A DNA stretch of 64,000 nucleotides from Thalassotalea loyana (GCF_030161435.1 NZ_BSSV01000003.1:310001-374000); one strand, 5' to 3'; counted from the stretch's first letter, positions 46,047 through 55,409 are shown. Notes: generated by a model not told the origin, from the sequence alone. Numbers and translations: made by a program.

Positions 46047-46388
46047 ATGTTAACGATTTATCACAACCCAAGGTGTTCTAAAAGCCGTCAAACATTACAG
46101 TTAATTGAAGAAAAAAATGCTGATGTTACTGTGGTTGAATATTTAAAAACGCCTTTAACCAAAGAGCAAATAACCGTTCTTCAAGAACAACTTGGTGTTA
46201 ATGTCATTGAAATGATGCGAACAAAAGAGACAGAATTTAAAGAGCAAGGTTTAAAAGGTGCGGATGACAACACGTTGCTAGACGCTATGGTGAATACACC
46301 AAAACTTATTGAACGACCTATTGTCTCAGATGGTGCAAAGGCGATTATTGGTCGTCCACCTGAAAACGTTTTAACACTTCTTAAGTAA
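46047..46388 (+). CDS. arsC: Glutaredoxin-dependent arsenate reductase-type ArsC
   Basis: This 113-aa protein has HNPRCSKSRQTLQL with the active-site C10 and the arginine-rich ERPIVSDG near the C-terminus. Both are typical of the glutaredoxin-coupled ArsC. It lies in a bepA-arsC-DUF2069 order seen in housekeeping regions and is separate from the arsenic operon 2.4 kb downstream. It may therefore act as a general ArsC-like protein. Confidence 0.9.
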   Translation: MLTIYHNPRCSKSRQTLQLIEEKNADVTVVEYLKTPLTKEQITVLQEQLGVNVIEMMRTKETEFKEQGLKGADDNTLLDAMVNTPKLIERPIVSDGAKAIIGRPPENVLTLLK

Positions 46389-46389
46389 A

Positions 46390-46794
46390 ATGGCTAAGCA
46401 ACAGAAATACAATACATCAACCTATCGAAAAATAGCATTAATCGGCTATTTTTCGTTGTTGATTTATATGCCGCTTTGGTTGATTTTCTTAACGCCAGAG
46501 CCGTCGCTTTCACCGACGTTAACCTTAGTGATGTTCACGCTACCATTGTTATTTCCTTTGCGCGGTATTGTTAAAGGTAACCCTTATACATACGCATGGT
46601 CTAACTTCGTTGTAATGATTTACTTCTTACACAGTTTAACTAGCTTGTGGGTTTCACAAGACGAGCGATTATATGCCGCTATCGAATTAATATTTGCCAG
46701 TTTAATGTTTTATGGTGGAACATATTACGCGAAATATAGAGGCCAAGAACTCGGTCTAAGTATCAGAGAGAAAAAAGCCGATAAAGCAAAATAA
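46390..46794 (+). CDS. DUF2069 membrane protein
   Basis: This 134-aa protein has four hydrophobic segments and a basic C-terminal tail. The pattern LLFPLRGIVKGNPYTYAW matches the DUF2069 family of gammaproteobacteria. Function is unknown. It begins one base after the arsC stop, so it is translationally coupled. Confidence 0.87.
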   Translation: MAKQQKYNTSTYRKIALIGYFSLLIYMPLWLIFLTPEPSLSPTLTLVMFTLPLLFPLRGIVKGNPYTYAWSNFVVMIYFLHSLTSLWVSQDERLYAAIELIFASLMFYGGTYYAKYRGQELGLSIREKKADKAK

Positions 46795-46808
46795 ATAGAG
46801 AGGAAACT

Positions 46809-48746
46809 ATGAAAAGCTCACTCACACCGGTATTAGGTTTATATAGTGCTCTAACATTGAGCGCTTGTGGTGGTGGAGGCTCTAGTGACTCAACGACACC
46901 AGCACCAACGCCATTGCCTCCTGCTGACTTAATCACTGAAGTAAGTAGACTAGATGAGTCAATAAATCAAAACCAAAGTGTTGAGCTTTTCTTATTATCG
47001 CCGTCCTCTGCGAATACTATTTCCAATATACAATGGCAACAAACGGCTGGCCCTGATGTTGCTATTTTATCACCTACAGCAAAAACAATTTCAGTATTGC
47101 CCACGACTTCGGGCAGCTATACATTCGACGTTAGCTTCACGCAACAAGGACAAACACAAACACTTTCAACGACGTTTGATGTAATGAGCCAAGACGCAAT
47201 AGTCAGCATCCACTCTGGTCACACTGTCGTCGAGGGGAATAAAGTTTCACTGCGAGCAATATTTGCTGATAGTGTGAGCGAAAGTAACTTGAATTGGCAG
47301 CAAGTGCAGGGGCCAACAGTTACCCTTGAAGAAGGTGATACGCCAACCAATTCTGTAATTTATTTCGATGCACCGCAAGTATCTCAAGACACATTGATCA
47401 GTTTTGAGTTAACGGACAGTATTTCTGGTGAACAAGACGTTGTCGCTGTGCTTGTAGAAAACAAACCCGCGATAGAAGAAAATGCGTATTTTGATGAGCC
47501 AGTTGCTACGGTATTCCCATACGTAAGTAACTCTCCTTATGCCGGTAGCATCGTAGAGTGTGTTTATTCAAATGCACTAACAAGCTCATGCACCCTTGGT
47601 ACATTGCCACTAATAGCACAGGACACTACGTCACCAAGTGTTGAAGACATTATGGATAGAGTTGTTGTTTCTCACCAATGGATGGGAGATCGTTTTCGTA
47701 GCTTCTTAGAAAACCATGATCCACACAATGACTTCAAAAACCTTTTACGCGCAACAACAGCCGTTGTCTTATCCTATGATGTTAGACCTTCATTCTACTG
47801 GGCCGCAACTGGCGCGATTTACTTAGATCCAGAAACGTTATGGCAAACATCATTAGAAAGAGACACGATTAACGAAGCACCGGATTATCGTTCATCATTT
47901 GGTAATGACCTGCAATTTATCATGCCTTGGCGATACGTAAACGGCAATAGTTATGCTTATGTGAGGCAATCACGTGCAAATCGAGATGACCGTGATATCG
48001 AAGACAACTTGCATCGCCTGACATCCCTACTCTATCACGAGCTAGCTCACGCTAATGATTTTTTCCCACCAGCAGAATGGCAAAGCCACGCATCTAGTTC
48101 ACGTATATTAGACGCGGCGCAAGCAACGAACTGGGAATCAGACAAACTCGATGCCACTTATCCACTAAATAGCCAAACTATGCGTAACTTAGCGCAAGTG
48201 AGTTTTAGAGGAAACAATGCAACATCGGTTCAACAAGGGTACACACCAAATGATGTAAGTAGTTTCTTTAGTGCAGATGACGCTAGCGACTACTATGCCT
48301 ATTCAACTACCCGTGAAGATTTAGCCATGCTTTTTGAAGAGCTAATGATGCAAAGTCGTTATGGTATTAGGCGCGATGTTGCGGTGACAAATCGCCCACA
48401 AGGTGAGAATATTTCCATAACAGATTATATCGTTGCTTGGGGACAGAGAGGACGAATTGCAGAGCAGAGCGTTGCGGTGCGGGCTGACTATGTAACGACA
48501 CGAATCCTGCCTGAATTTAATTCTTCAGCCGCTATCGATGCACTCCCTTCTCCTATTCCGATGGCCGTGGGGAATGATTGGCTAGAAAACTTAACCATCT
48601 CTCCTTCACCAACGCCACAGTTTAGTTTCGGGAAAGAGCGACGTGAAGTTTACATTCCTCAAGGTGCCGTTGAAAATACTGCCATATGGGTTCAAACCCT
48701 TACCAAAAAAATAAGAAATAAGCTCGCTATGCGAGCTTTTTTTTGA
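46809..48746 (+). CDS. Lipoprotein with gluzincin-like HExxH motif; C-terminus runs into terminator
   Basis: This 645-aa lipoprotein has the lipobox LTLSACGGGGSSDS and Ig/PKD-like domains (about 40-225). A catalytic-looking domain contains HELAHANDF (H410-H414), with a downstream acidic helix TREDLAMLFEELM that could supply the third zinc ligand. A zinc peptidase of the gluzincin type is likely, but no named family is recognised. The last eleven codons (IRNKLAMRAFF) read through the terminator hairpin. Removing one A from the A7 run at 48705-48711 would end the protein at the TAA at 48712 (see findings). Confidence 0.85.
   Translation: MKSSLTPVLGLYSALTLSACGGGGSSDSTTPAPTPLPPADLITEVSRLDESINQNQSVELFLLSPSSANTISNIQWQQTAGPDVAILSPTAKTISVLPTTSGSYTFDVSFTQQGQTQTLSTTFDVMSQDAIVSIHSGHTVVEGNKVSLRAIFADSVSESNLNWQQVQGPTVTLEEGDTPTNSVIYFDAPQVSQDTLISFELTDSISGEQDVVAVLVENKPAIEENAYFDEPVATVFPYVSNSPYAGSIVECVYSNALTSSCTLGTLPLIAQDTTSPSVEDIMDRVVVSHQWMGDRFRSFLENHDPHNDFKNLLRATTAVVLSYDVRPSFYWAATGAIYLDPETLWQTSLERDTINEAPDYRSSFGNDLQFIMPWRYVNGNSYAYVRQSRANRDDRDIEDNLHRLTSLLYHELAHANDFFPPAEWQSHASSSRILDAAQATNWESDKLDATYPLNSQTMRNLAQVSFRGNNATSVQQGYTPNDVSSFFSADDASDYYAYSTTREDLAMLFEELMMQSRYGIRRDVAVTNRPQGENISITDYIVAWGQRGRIAEQSVAVRADYVTTRILPEFNSSAAIDALPSPIPMAVGNDWLENLTISPSPTPQFSFGKERREVYIPQGAVENTAIWVQTLTKKIRNKLAMRAFF
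48721..48744 (+). terminator. Intrinsic terminator inside the lipoprotein frame
   Basis: The stem AGCTCGC/GCGAGCT with TAT loop and T8 has the form of a strong terminator. The lipoprotein reading frame crosses it and stops in its T tract. Confidence 0.9.
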
Positions 48747-48772
48747 ATCTCACATAATCACTATATAATATA

Positions 48773-48799
48773 TTTGTTATATACGAATTTTGTTATATA
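48773..48799 (+). promoter_or_regulatory. Direct repeats in ars operon promoter
   Basis: TTTGTTATATA occurs at 48773-48783 and 48789-48799, 16 bp start to start, in very AT-rich DNA before the ArsC-ArsR fusion gene. They are candidate ArsR binding sites. A CGCTCAA/TTGAGCG stem (48804-48832) sits directly before the start codon and may be part of the leader. Confidence 0.55.
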
Positions 48800-48836
48800 A
48801 TATCGCTCAACTTGTTTATCTCTATTTGAGCGTTAA

Positions 48837-49592
48837 ATGAAAATTCTTTTTTTATGCACGGAAAACTCTGCTCGGTCGCTTATGGCCGAAGCATTGCTGA
48901 AGCACCATGCGCCAGAATCTGTTGAAGTTTATAGTGCTGGTACTCACCCAACCACGCCAAGTCCGATTGGATTATCCTTGCTAAAGAGCATTAATGTAGA
49001 AAACGACTTTCTACACTCAAAGTCACTTGAAGAGTTAAGCGACCTAGACTTTGATATGGTCATTACGTTATGTGAGAACGCCGCGGCCGAGTGTCAGCAA
49101 ATGAGCGATGGACTTAATTATCAGCACTGGGCAATTCCTGATCCCAAAGTTAGTAATACAGAAGAATCATTTGCTCAGGCACTACATCAAATCAATCATA
49201 AAATTGAGTCTCTACTGAGCAGCTTGACGGATTATAAAAAAGCAATGTTAGCACCCGTCCAATTTTATAAATGCTTAGCTGATGATATTCGATTGCAATC
49301 TCTACTTTTGATCTTACGAGAAGGTGAATTGTGTGTTTGCGAACTGATGACAGCTTTGAACCAAGATAGTCAACCTAAGGTATCTCGGCATTTAGCCCAA
49401 TTAAAAAAGCAAGGATTATTAGTTGATCGAAAGCAACAACAATGGGTTTTTTATCGTATCAACGCAACATTACCTTCATGGATGAAATCAATACTAACAA
49501 ATACATTAGTCAACGAACCTAACGTTATCCATGACAGTGTATTAAGACTTGAAACCATGGGCGACCGTCCATCTCGACAGAAAGCCTGTTAA
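48837..49592 (+). CDS. ArsC-ArsR fusion: arsenate reductase with arsenite-responsive repressor
   Basis: This 251-aa protein joins a low-molecular-weight phosphatase-type arsenate reductase (residues 1-130) to an ArsR winged helix (about 138-225). The reductase has [15 protein letters not shown] with C7, and C79 and C86 in [13 protein letters not shown]. Their spacing (72 and 79) equals that of the thioredoxin-linked ArsC of S. aureus. The ArsR part has the arsenite site ELCVCEL (C166, C168) and the recognition helix [15 protein letters not shown]. It would sense As(III) and reduce As(V) in one polypeptide. It leads the ars operon. Confidence 0.92.
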   Translation: MKILFLCTENSARSLMAEALLKHHAPESVEVYSAGTHPTTPSPIGLSLLKSINVENDFLHSKSLEELSDLDFDMVITLCENAAAECQQMSDGLNYQHWAIPDPKVSNTEESFAQALHQINHKIESLLSSLTDYKKAMLAPVQFYKCLADDIRLQSLLLILREGELCVCELMTALNQDSQPKVSRHLAQLKKQGLLVDRKQQQWVFYRINATLPSWMKSILTNTLVNEPNVIHDSVLRLETMGDRPSRQKAC

Positions 49593-49605
49593 TGAGGTAA
49601 ACATC

Positions 49606-50649
49606 ATGGGTATTTTTGAAAGATATTTATCAATTTGGGTTGCCATCACCATTATTGCAGGCGTTAGTTTAGGTCATTTAACCCCACAAATTTTTGAGGT
49701 TATCGCTAGCCTAGAGTATGCGAAGGTTAATCTCGTTATTGCATTATTAATCTGGATTATGATCTATCCGATGATGATTCAAATTGATTTTTCTTCCCTT
49801 AAAGAAGTAGGCAAAAATCCTAAAGGTTTAGTACTGACTATTATCGTGAATTGGTTAGTAAAGCCTTTTACAATGGCACTACTTGGCTGGTTATTCTTTG
49901 AAGGATTATTTGCCGACTTAGTCGATCCAAATACAGCCCAGGAGTATATCGCAGGTATGATTCTGCTTGGCGTAGCACCTTGCACAGCAATGGTTTTTAT
50001 TTGGTCACAACTCGTAAAAGGTGACGCTAATTACACCCTTGTCCAAGTTTCTGTCAACGATCTTATTATGATATTTGCATTTGCGCCAATTGCTGGGTTT
50101 CTTTTGGGAGTAAGTGATATTACAGTCCCTTGGGAAACATTATTGTTCTCAGTAATCTTGTATGTAGTGCTCCCACTAATTGCCGGTGTGTTAACACAAA
50201 AAGCATTGAGCAACGGTGAAAAACAAAGCAATAAAATCGAGGCGTTACTATCAAGGCTCAAACCTTTTTCAATGATTGGACTGCTCGCAACTATAGTGAT
50301 TTTGTTTGGTCTTCAAGCTGAAACTATTTTAGCCAACCCCGAAGCAATCGTGCTTATTGCCGTTCCGCTGTTAATCCAAACCTATGGCATTTTCTTCATT
50401 GCCTACTTTGTCGCATTAAAAATCAAACTACGTTTCGCTACCGCCGCGCCTGCATGCATGATAGCAACATCAAATTTTTTCGAACTAGCCGTAGCAGTGG
50501 CCATTTCATTATTCGGCCTGCATTCGGGAGCAGCACTCGCGACGGTTGTAGGTGTATTAGTTGAAGTTCCAGTGATGCTATCACTCGTTGCATTTGCTAA
50601 TAAAACAAAACATTGGTTTGAACCGACGGTTCAACAACATCAAGCCTAA
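49606..50649 (+). CDS. acr3: Arsenite efflux permease Acr3
   Basis: This 347-aa inner-membrane protein with ten helices belongs to the ACR3/BASS superfamily, with the conserved cysteine in [10 protein letters not shown] needed for As(III) transport and [11 protein letters not shown] near TM2. It pumps arsenite out. The start is the ATG at 49606 with GAGGT upstream. A longer frame overlapping the ArsC-ArsR gene is not supported. The gap to the upstream stop is 13 nt. Confidence 0.93.
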   Translation: MGIFERYLSIWVAITIIAGVSLGHLTPQIFEVIASLEYAKVNLVIALLIWIMIYPMMIQIDFSSLKEVGKNPKGLVLTIIVNWLVKPFTMALLGWLFFEGLFADLVDPNTAQEYIAGMILLGVAPCTAMVFIWSQLVKGDANYTLVQVSVNDLIMIFAFAPIAGFLLGVSDITVPWETLLFSVILYVVLPLIAGVLTQKALSNGEKQSNKIEALLSRLKPFSMIGLLATIVILFGLQAETILANPEAIVLIAVPLLIQTYGIFFIAYFVALKIKLRFATAAPACMIATSNFFELAVAVAISLFGLHSGAALATVVGVLVEVPVMLSLVAFANKTKHWFEPTVQQHQA

Positions 50650-50661
50650 GGATTAACATTT

Positions 50662-51147
50662 ATGTCTCACCCTTTCGATATTTTGCCACTAGAAAACGGC
50701 GCTAAGGTTATCTTTACGCCTTGTCCAGGAACAAAAGGCGCATCACTAGAGGCGTCAGTAATGACACTAAAAGATGCTCATGCCACGTCAATCGTTTCCG
50801 CTATGTTTGACGAAGAAATGCAAAACCTTAATGCAGAAGCATTGCCACAGGTTTGCCAAGATAATGAAATATCATGGTATCAATTGCCTCTTGGCGATGA
50901 CATGGGGCCTGACGAGCGTTTTTTTCAAGCCTGGCAACTTCATAAAGACTCGTTAATTTCGCGTCTGAGAAACCAAGAAATATTGGCTGTGCATTGTAAA
51001 GGCGGTTCAGGTAGAACAGGGTTACTCATCTCATTGCTTCTTATTGAATTGGGCTACAGTAAGCCTGAAGTGAAGTCACTTGTTCAATCGATGCGACCGC
51101 ACGCACTCACTAAGCCAGAGCAACTTAACTTTTTTGAAAACTATTAA
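50662..51147 (+). CDS. Dual-specificity/CDKN3-like phosphatase in ars operon
   Basis: This 161-aa protein has a CX5R phosphatase loop HCKGGSGRTG (C112, R118) and a likely general acid in PLGDD (D79 or D80). The fold length is that of CDKN3/DSP-type phosphatases. It sits 12 nt after acr3 and 19 nt before the GAPDH gene, so it is part of the operon. Relatives of this fold include eukaryotic arsenate reductases of the Cdc25/Acr2 type. Its role in arsenic handling is inference. Confidence 0.87.
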   Translation: MSHPFDILPLENGAKVIFTPCPGTKGASLEASVMTLKDAHATSIVSAMFDEEMQNLNAEALPQVCQDNEISWYQLPLGDDMGPDERFFQAWQLHKDSLISRLRNQEILAVHCKGGSGRTGLLISLLLIELGYSKPEVKSLVQSMRPHALTKPEQLNFFENY

Positions 51148-51166
51148 ATTTGATTAGGAAATAATT

Positions 51167-52174
51167 ATGACGATTAAAGTCGGTATTAATGGCTTCGGCC
51201 GTATGGGGCGCTTAGCACTTCGCGCTGCTTTTGATTGGCCTGAAATGGAGTTTGTTCACATTAACGACCCTGCAGGTAACGCTCAAACATTAGCACATTT
51301 ACTTCAATATGATTCGGTCCATGGGACGTGGAATAAAGAGGTAAACGGTGACGAGGACCATATCACGATTGCTGGTAACAAAATCACCTGTAGTCAAAAT
51401 ACGACAATTGGTGAAACTGATTGGTCAGGTTGTGATTTAGTCATTGAAGCGTCTGGCGTAATGAAGTCGAAAGCTAAGCTGCAAGCATACTTAGACCAAG
51501 GCGTTAAGCGAGTCGTTGTCACTGCACCAGTAAAAGAGGACGGTGTTTTGAATATAGTAATGGGCGTCAATGACAATCTATATGATAAAGACAAATACCC
51601 TATTGTTACGGCGGCCTCATGCACGACCAACTGTTTAGCCCCTGTAGTCAAAGTATTGCAGGACAATATTGGCATTAAACACGGTAGCATGACCACTATA
51701 CATGATATTACCAATACTCAAACCATATTAGATGCGCCTCATAAAGATTTAAGAAGAGCACGAGCGTGTGGTATGAGCTTGATCCCCACCACAACAGGTT
51801 CAGCAACAGCCATTACCCATATATTCCCGGAGCTAAAAGGTAAACTTAATGGTCACGCCGTTAGAGTGCCACTTGCAAATGCTTCAATAACAGACTGTGT
51901 GTTTGAACTTAATCGACCGACAACGGAAGCAGAAATTAACGCCATGATGGAAAAGGCAGCAAATTCAGAACTAAAAGGTATTTTGGGATATGAAGAGAAA
52001 CCGTTAGTTTCCATTGATTATAAAACTGACCCACGTTCAACTATTGTCGATGCGTTATCAACGATGGTAGTTAATGAAACACAAGTCAAAATGTACCTTT
52101 GGTACGACAACGAATGGGGCTATGCAAACCGTACAGCAGAGCTTGCGTTAAAAGTTGGATTAGCCGACAAATAG
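51167..52174 (+). CDS. ArsJ-associated glyceraldehyde-3-phosphate dehydrogenase
   Basis: This 335-aa enzyme has the NAD-binding [10 protein letters not shown], the catalytic C152 in [11 protein letters not shown] and H179 in [11 protein letters not shown]. In operons with arsJ, this GAPDH forms 1-arseno-3-phosphoglycerate from arsenate and glyceraldehyde-3-phosphate. Its position directly before arsJ (21 nt) indicates that role, not glycolysis. Confidence 0.93.
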   Translation: MTIKVGINGFGRMGRLALRAAFDWPEMEFVHINDPAGNAQTLAHLLQYDSVHGTWNKEVNGDEDHITIAGNKITCSQNTTIGETDWSGCDLVIEASGVMKSKAKLQAYLDQGVKRVVVTAPVKEDGVLNIVMGVNDNLYDKDKYPIVTAASCTTNCLAPVVKVLQDNIGIKHGSMTTIHDITNTQTILDAPHKDLRRARACGMSLIPTTTGSATAITHIFPELKGKLNGHAVRVPLANASITDCVFELNRPTTEAEINAMMEKAANSELKGILGYEEKPLVSIDYKTDPRSTIVDALSTMVVNETQVKMYLWYDNEWGYANRTAELALKVGLADK

Positions 52175-52195
52175 TGGATAAATGAAGTAAAACAC

Positions 52196-53401
52196 ATGGC
52201 AACCTTATCAAGCGAAATCAAGCAATACCTGATTGTTACAGGTAACTATTGGGCGTTTACTTTGACAGACGGCGCTCTTCGTATGCTGGTAGTACTATTC
52301 TTCCATCAACTGGGCTACTCTCCATTAGAAGTTGCCATGCTGTTTCTGTTTTATGAACTATTTGGTGTATTTACCAACTTATTTGGTGGTTATTTGGGCG
52401 CTAAATTGGGTTTGAATAAAACCATGAATATAGGGCTCGGGTTACAAATCATCGCATTGGCAATGCTCGCAATGCCCACAGGCTATCTATCATTGGCATA
52501 TGTTATGCTCGCACAAGCGCTTTCGGGTATTGCCAAAGACCTAAATAAGATGAGTGCCAAAAGCTCAATTAAAATGCTGGTCGCTCAAGGACAAGAAGGT
52601 ACTTTATTCAAATGGGTAGCAATTCTTACCGGTTCTAAGAATGCACTAAAAGGTGTCGGCTTTTTCTTAGGCGGTTTGTTATTGAGTTTATTCACCTTCC
52701 AGGGCGCAATGATCATCATGGCAATTGCCCTATTCTTCGTTTGGCTATTTAGTATATTTGCACTCAAGCAAGATTTAGGCAAAGCCAAGAACAAGCCTAA
52801 GTTCAATGAGATTTTCTCTAAAAGCAAAGCGATAAACGTGCTGTCAGCAGCAAGAATGTTTTTGTTTGGTGCTCGTGATGTATGGTTTGTCGTCGCGCTA
52901 CCGGTATTTTTATCTCAAGCCTTTAATTGGGATCATTACTATGTTGGTGGCTTTCTCGCGCTGTGGATCATTGGCTATGGCATCGTCCAATCTTTTGCAC
53001 CAAAGCTTATTAACCGTAAAGGCCATCAAGCACAACCTCGCGACGCTGCTTTTTGGGCTTTTTGCTTGGCTATCGTACCTGCAGGAATAGCAGCTAGTAT
53101 TTATGTTGAGCTGGCAATGCCCACAGCGCTATTAGTTGGTTTGCTCATCTTTGGTGTACTCTTTGCGATTAACTCCTCGCTACATAGTTACTTAATTGTG
53201 AGCTTAGCTGACGCTGACGGCGTGTCACTGGACGTTGGCTTTTATTATATGGCTAACGCAATGGGTAGGTTAATCGGTACAGTACTATCTGGTTGGGTAT
53301 TTCAAAGTTATGGTCTTATCGCCTGTTTAATTATCTCGACAGTTTTTATCGCATTAGCTGGGATAATATCGATAGCACTCCCGAGCAAAGCCGCACAGTA
53401 A
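52196..53401 (+). CDS. arsJ: Organoarsenical efflux MFS permease ArsJ
   Basis: This 401-aa, 12-helix major facilitator protein has the ArsJ-like N-terminus NYWAFTLTDGALRMLVVLFF and AKDLNKMSAKSSIKMLV. Known members export 1-arseno-3-phosphoglycerate, which then breaks down to arsenate outside the cell. It is the last gene of the ars operon and converges with hda. Confidence 0.93.
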   Translation: MATLSSEIKQYLIVTGNYWAFTLTDGALRMLVVLFFHQLGYSPLEVAMLFLFYELFGVFTNLFGGYLGAKLGLNKTMNIGLGLQIIALAMLAMPTGYLSLAYVMLAQALSGIAKDLNKMSAKSSIKMLVAQGQEGTLFKWVAILTGSKNALKGVGFFLGGLLLSLFTFQGAMIIMAIALFFVWLFSIFALKQDLGKAKNKPKFNEIFSKSKAINVLSAARMFLFGARDVWFVVALPVFLSQAFNWDHYYVGGFLALWIIGYGIVQSFAPKLINRKGHQAQPRDAAFWAFCLAIVPAGIAASIYVELAMPTALLVGLLIFGVLFAINSSLHSYLIVSLADADGVSLDVGFYYMANAMGRLIGTVLSGWVFQSYGLIACLIISTVFIALAGIISIALPSKAAQ

Positions 53402-53430
53402 CAAAGTGAAGCAATCGTAATTTTTGGAGA

Positions 53431-53474
53431 ATTAAAGAAGTTCTGCTCTAGCGTTAAAGTAGGACTTCTTTAAT
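53431..53474. terminator. Inverted repeat between arsJ and hda
   Basis: ATTAAAGAAGT (53431-53441) and ACTTCTTTAAT (53464-53474) form an 11-bp stem with a 22-nt loop. The right arm lies in the 3' end of hda. There is no T run, so termination is uncertain. It is bracketed by a 13-bp direct repeat (see findings). Confidence 0.4.
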
Positions 53475-54158
53475 AAATGGAATCGTAATTTTTCGCTTAT
53501 CGCGAATTGATGCCCTGTCTAGTTCATCTAAACTTGACACTAAACTTTTCATATCGCGCTCGACGCGATTAAAAAGAAATTTAGCAACATCTAAATGTAG
53601 GATTAACCCGCGTTGGTGCGCACGCAATTGGATAGCACTAACCTTGTCGTCATCTGAAAGCGGCTTAACTGACTCAACATAACCCCAGCCCAGTCTTGAA
53701 ACCAAATCAGGAAGTGTTATGCCCAATTGTTTTACCGACTGCTGGCCACAAACAATTAACTTGTGTTGCTGCTCAATAACTCGATTATATAAATCGAAAA
53801 CAGCCTGTTCCCAAGCTTTTTTACCTGAAATCAAATCAATATCATCAAGACAAATCACGTGGTAGAACTCTAAGCCATCTAAGACCTCAGGGCTAAAGTT
53901 CATTAATTCATTAAATGACATACAAATTGATGACTGACCTTTAGACTCAGCAAAAGCGCAACTTGCATGCAGTAGGTGTGATTTTCCGACAGAATGATTA
54001 CCAAACAAATACATAGCTTGTGTCTGATACTCGCTATCACCATTGATAAACGATTGCAGCTCGTTTACAACACTTTCATTTTCACCGACCTGGAAACTTT
54101 CGAAAGTTTCGTCATCAGGTAGCTGAACCGATAATGTAAGTTGTGAACGCTGTTTCAT
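53454..54158 (-). CDS. hda: DnaA regulatory inactivator Hda
   Basis: This 234-aa AAA+ protein has Walker A FGNHSVGKSHLLH, Walker B VICLDDIDLI and the C-terminal DELDRAS helix. Hda promotes hydrolysis of ATP-DnaA together with the clamp. QLTLSVQLPDDETFESF near the N-terminus includes the clamp-binding motif. The start is the ATG at 54158, with AGGA upstream, overlapping the upstream stop as TAATG. The frame could extend four codons by a TTG. Confidence 0.94.
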   Translation of the reverse strand: MKQRSQLTLSVQLPDDETFESFQVGENESVVNELQSFINGDSEYQTQAMYLFGNHSVGKSHLLHASCAFAESKGQSSICMSFNELMNFSPEVLDGLEFYHVICLDDIDLISGKKAWEQAVFDLYNRVIEQQHKLIVCGQQSVKQLGITLPDLVSRLGWGYVESVKPLSDDDKVSAIQLRAHQRGLILHLDVAKFLFNRVERDMKSLVSSLDELDRASIRDKRKITIPFIKEVLL

Positions 54159-55276
54159 TATTCCTGCCAATAGAATACTGGTGTTGCTTGCTCATCTATT
54201 TGAGCTAACGGATCAATTATTTGCTTCAATTCGTCTACTAACTCAATAGATGCCATAAATGCTTGTCTTGAACCCAGTAAGGAAACATCAAATCGACGCA
54301 CACTTCCTTGGGCATAACGCAATTTTACGTCACTTACCGCCGAAAAGTCTGCTAAAAATTGTGAAACCGCAACGTAAGTGCTCATAGAATCGACATTTGC
54401 TACTTCTATCGTAACAATATTCTGTGTGTTCATGCTTAAAGCATATTGCTGGTGTATGTGCTGACTAATTGCTGTTAGTGCTTCTTCAACCAACAGTTCA
54501 GGGTTACTCCCTTGAATTCGAGAACCAAATTGTTGATAGTCTTCAACAATACTCCAGTCGAGTGCATATAATGATTGTTGGCAAGGTAGTTCGCAGTTTT
54601 GAGATTCAGATATGCCGGCTTCAACCAAGGTGTTATCAGAGATACGAATAATAACGGAAGCTTCAGCAAGATAGCGTTCAGAGGCTACTTTGACAGGTTC
54701 TTCAAATCGTCCCCAAATATCAGAGACTTGCACACGGCTAATATCTTCAAGGTCCATTAAAGGTAAGACCATAGGCACAGCGCGCTGCTCAGAAAAGGCT
54801 TTAACTTTTTGGGCAAGAACATTGTCACTTGAATGATTAATGATGTTTCTCGCAAGTCCATGTTCTTCAACAAGCCATACTGTCAGTAATGGGCGAATAT
54901 TACCCAAAATAGGTAGTTGCGCATCGTAAAACAACTGATTAACTTTATTTTCGTCAAATTCGGCAACAAGCAATGTTTGCTGATCAACTCGATCGTAATA
55001 AAACTGAGCGACATAGCGAGACGGACTTTTCAACGCGGTGCTTATTTGAGGGTTACTAGCAAAATCATTGTTACCACCTACTTTCAACATCACCTGCTCA
55101 AGTGCTTGTTGCAAACCAGTGTCACGATCGGCTCTACTTTGCCCTTGAACTTCTATTTTTCCGGTGTAAAGCTCGGTAACTTCTACCGCTTTAACTGAAA
55201 AGCAGAAACAATTAATTAATAAAATTATTGTTAAAACCAGTGACTTTGCCATGTTATCAATACGAATAGGTTGCAT
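54158..55276 (-). CDS. DUF2066 periplasmic protein
   Basis: This is about 372 aa with a signal sequence (KSLVLTIILLINCFCFSVKA) and the DUF2066 pattern near ADRDTGLQQALEQVMLKVGGN. This is a gammaproteobacterial family that often precedes hda, and its function is unknown. Starts at 55276 or 55252 are both possible; neither has a good Shine-Dalgarno. Its stop overlaps the hda start by one base. Confidence 0.88.
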   Translation of the reverse strand: MQPIRIDNMAKSLVLTIILLINCFCFSVKAVEVTELYTGKIEVQGQSRADRDTGLQQALEQVMLKVGGNNDFASNPQISTALKSPSRYVAQFYYDRVDQQTLLVAEFDENKVNQLFYDAQLPILGNIRPLLTVWLVEEHGLARNIINHSSDNVLAQKVKAFSEQRAVPMVLPLMDLEDISRVQVSDIWGRFEEPVKVASERYLAEASVIIRISDNTLVEAGISESQNCELPCQQSLYALDWSIVEDYQQFGSRIQGSNPELLVEEALTAISQHIHQQYALSMNTQNIVTIEVANVDSMSTYVAVSQFLADFSAVSDVKLRYAQGSVRRFDVSLLGSRQAFMASIELVDELKQIIDPLAQIDEQATPVFYWQE

Positions 55277-55409
55277 AATCAGGATCTTAACACACAATTA
55301 GGCAGTTTTTTTAGTATAAAAAAATAATTTACCTTTATGTTTCAACCGAGCCTTTGCGCTGATAGAATATGCGCCACTAACGACAGAGAGTAACAATTAG
55401 AGGTTCCAC

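Noticed and set aside
49549-49605. Longer N-terminus for Acr3
   Set aside because: It overlaps the ArsC-ArsR gene and adds a polar stretch before TM1. The ATG at 49606 has a good GAGGT site.
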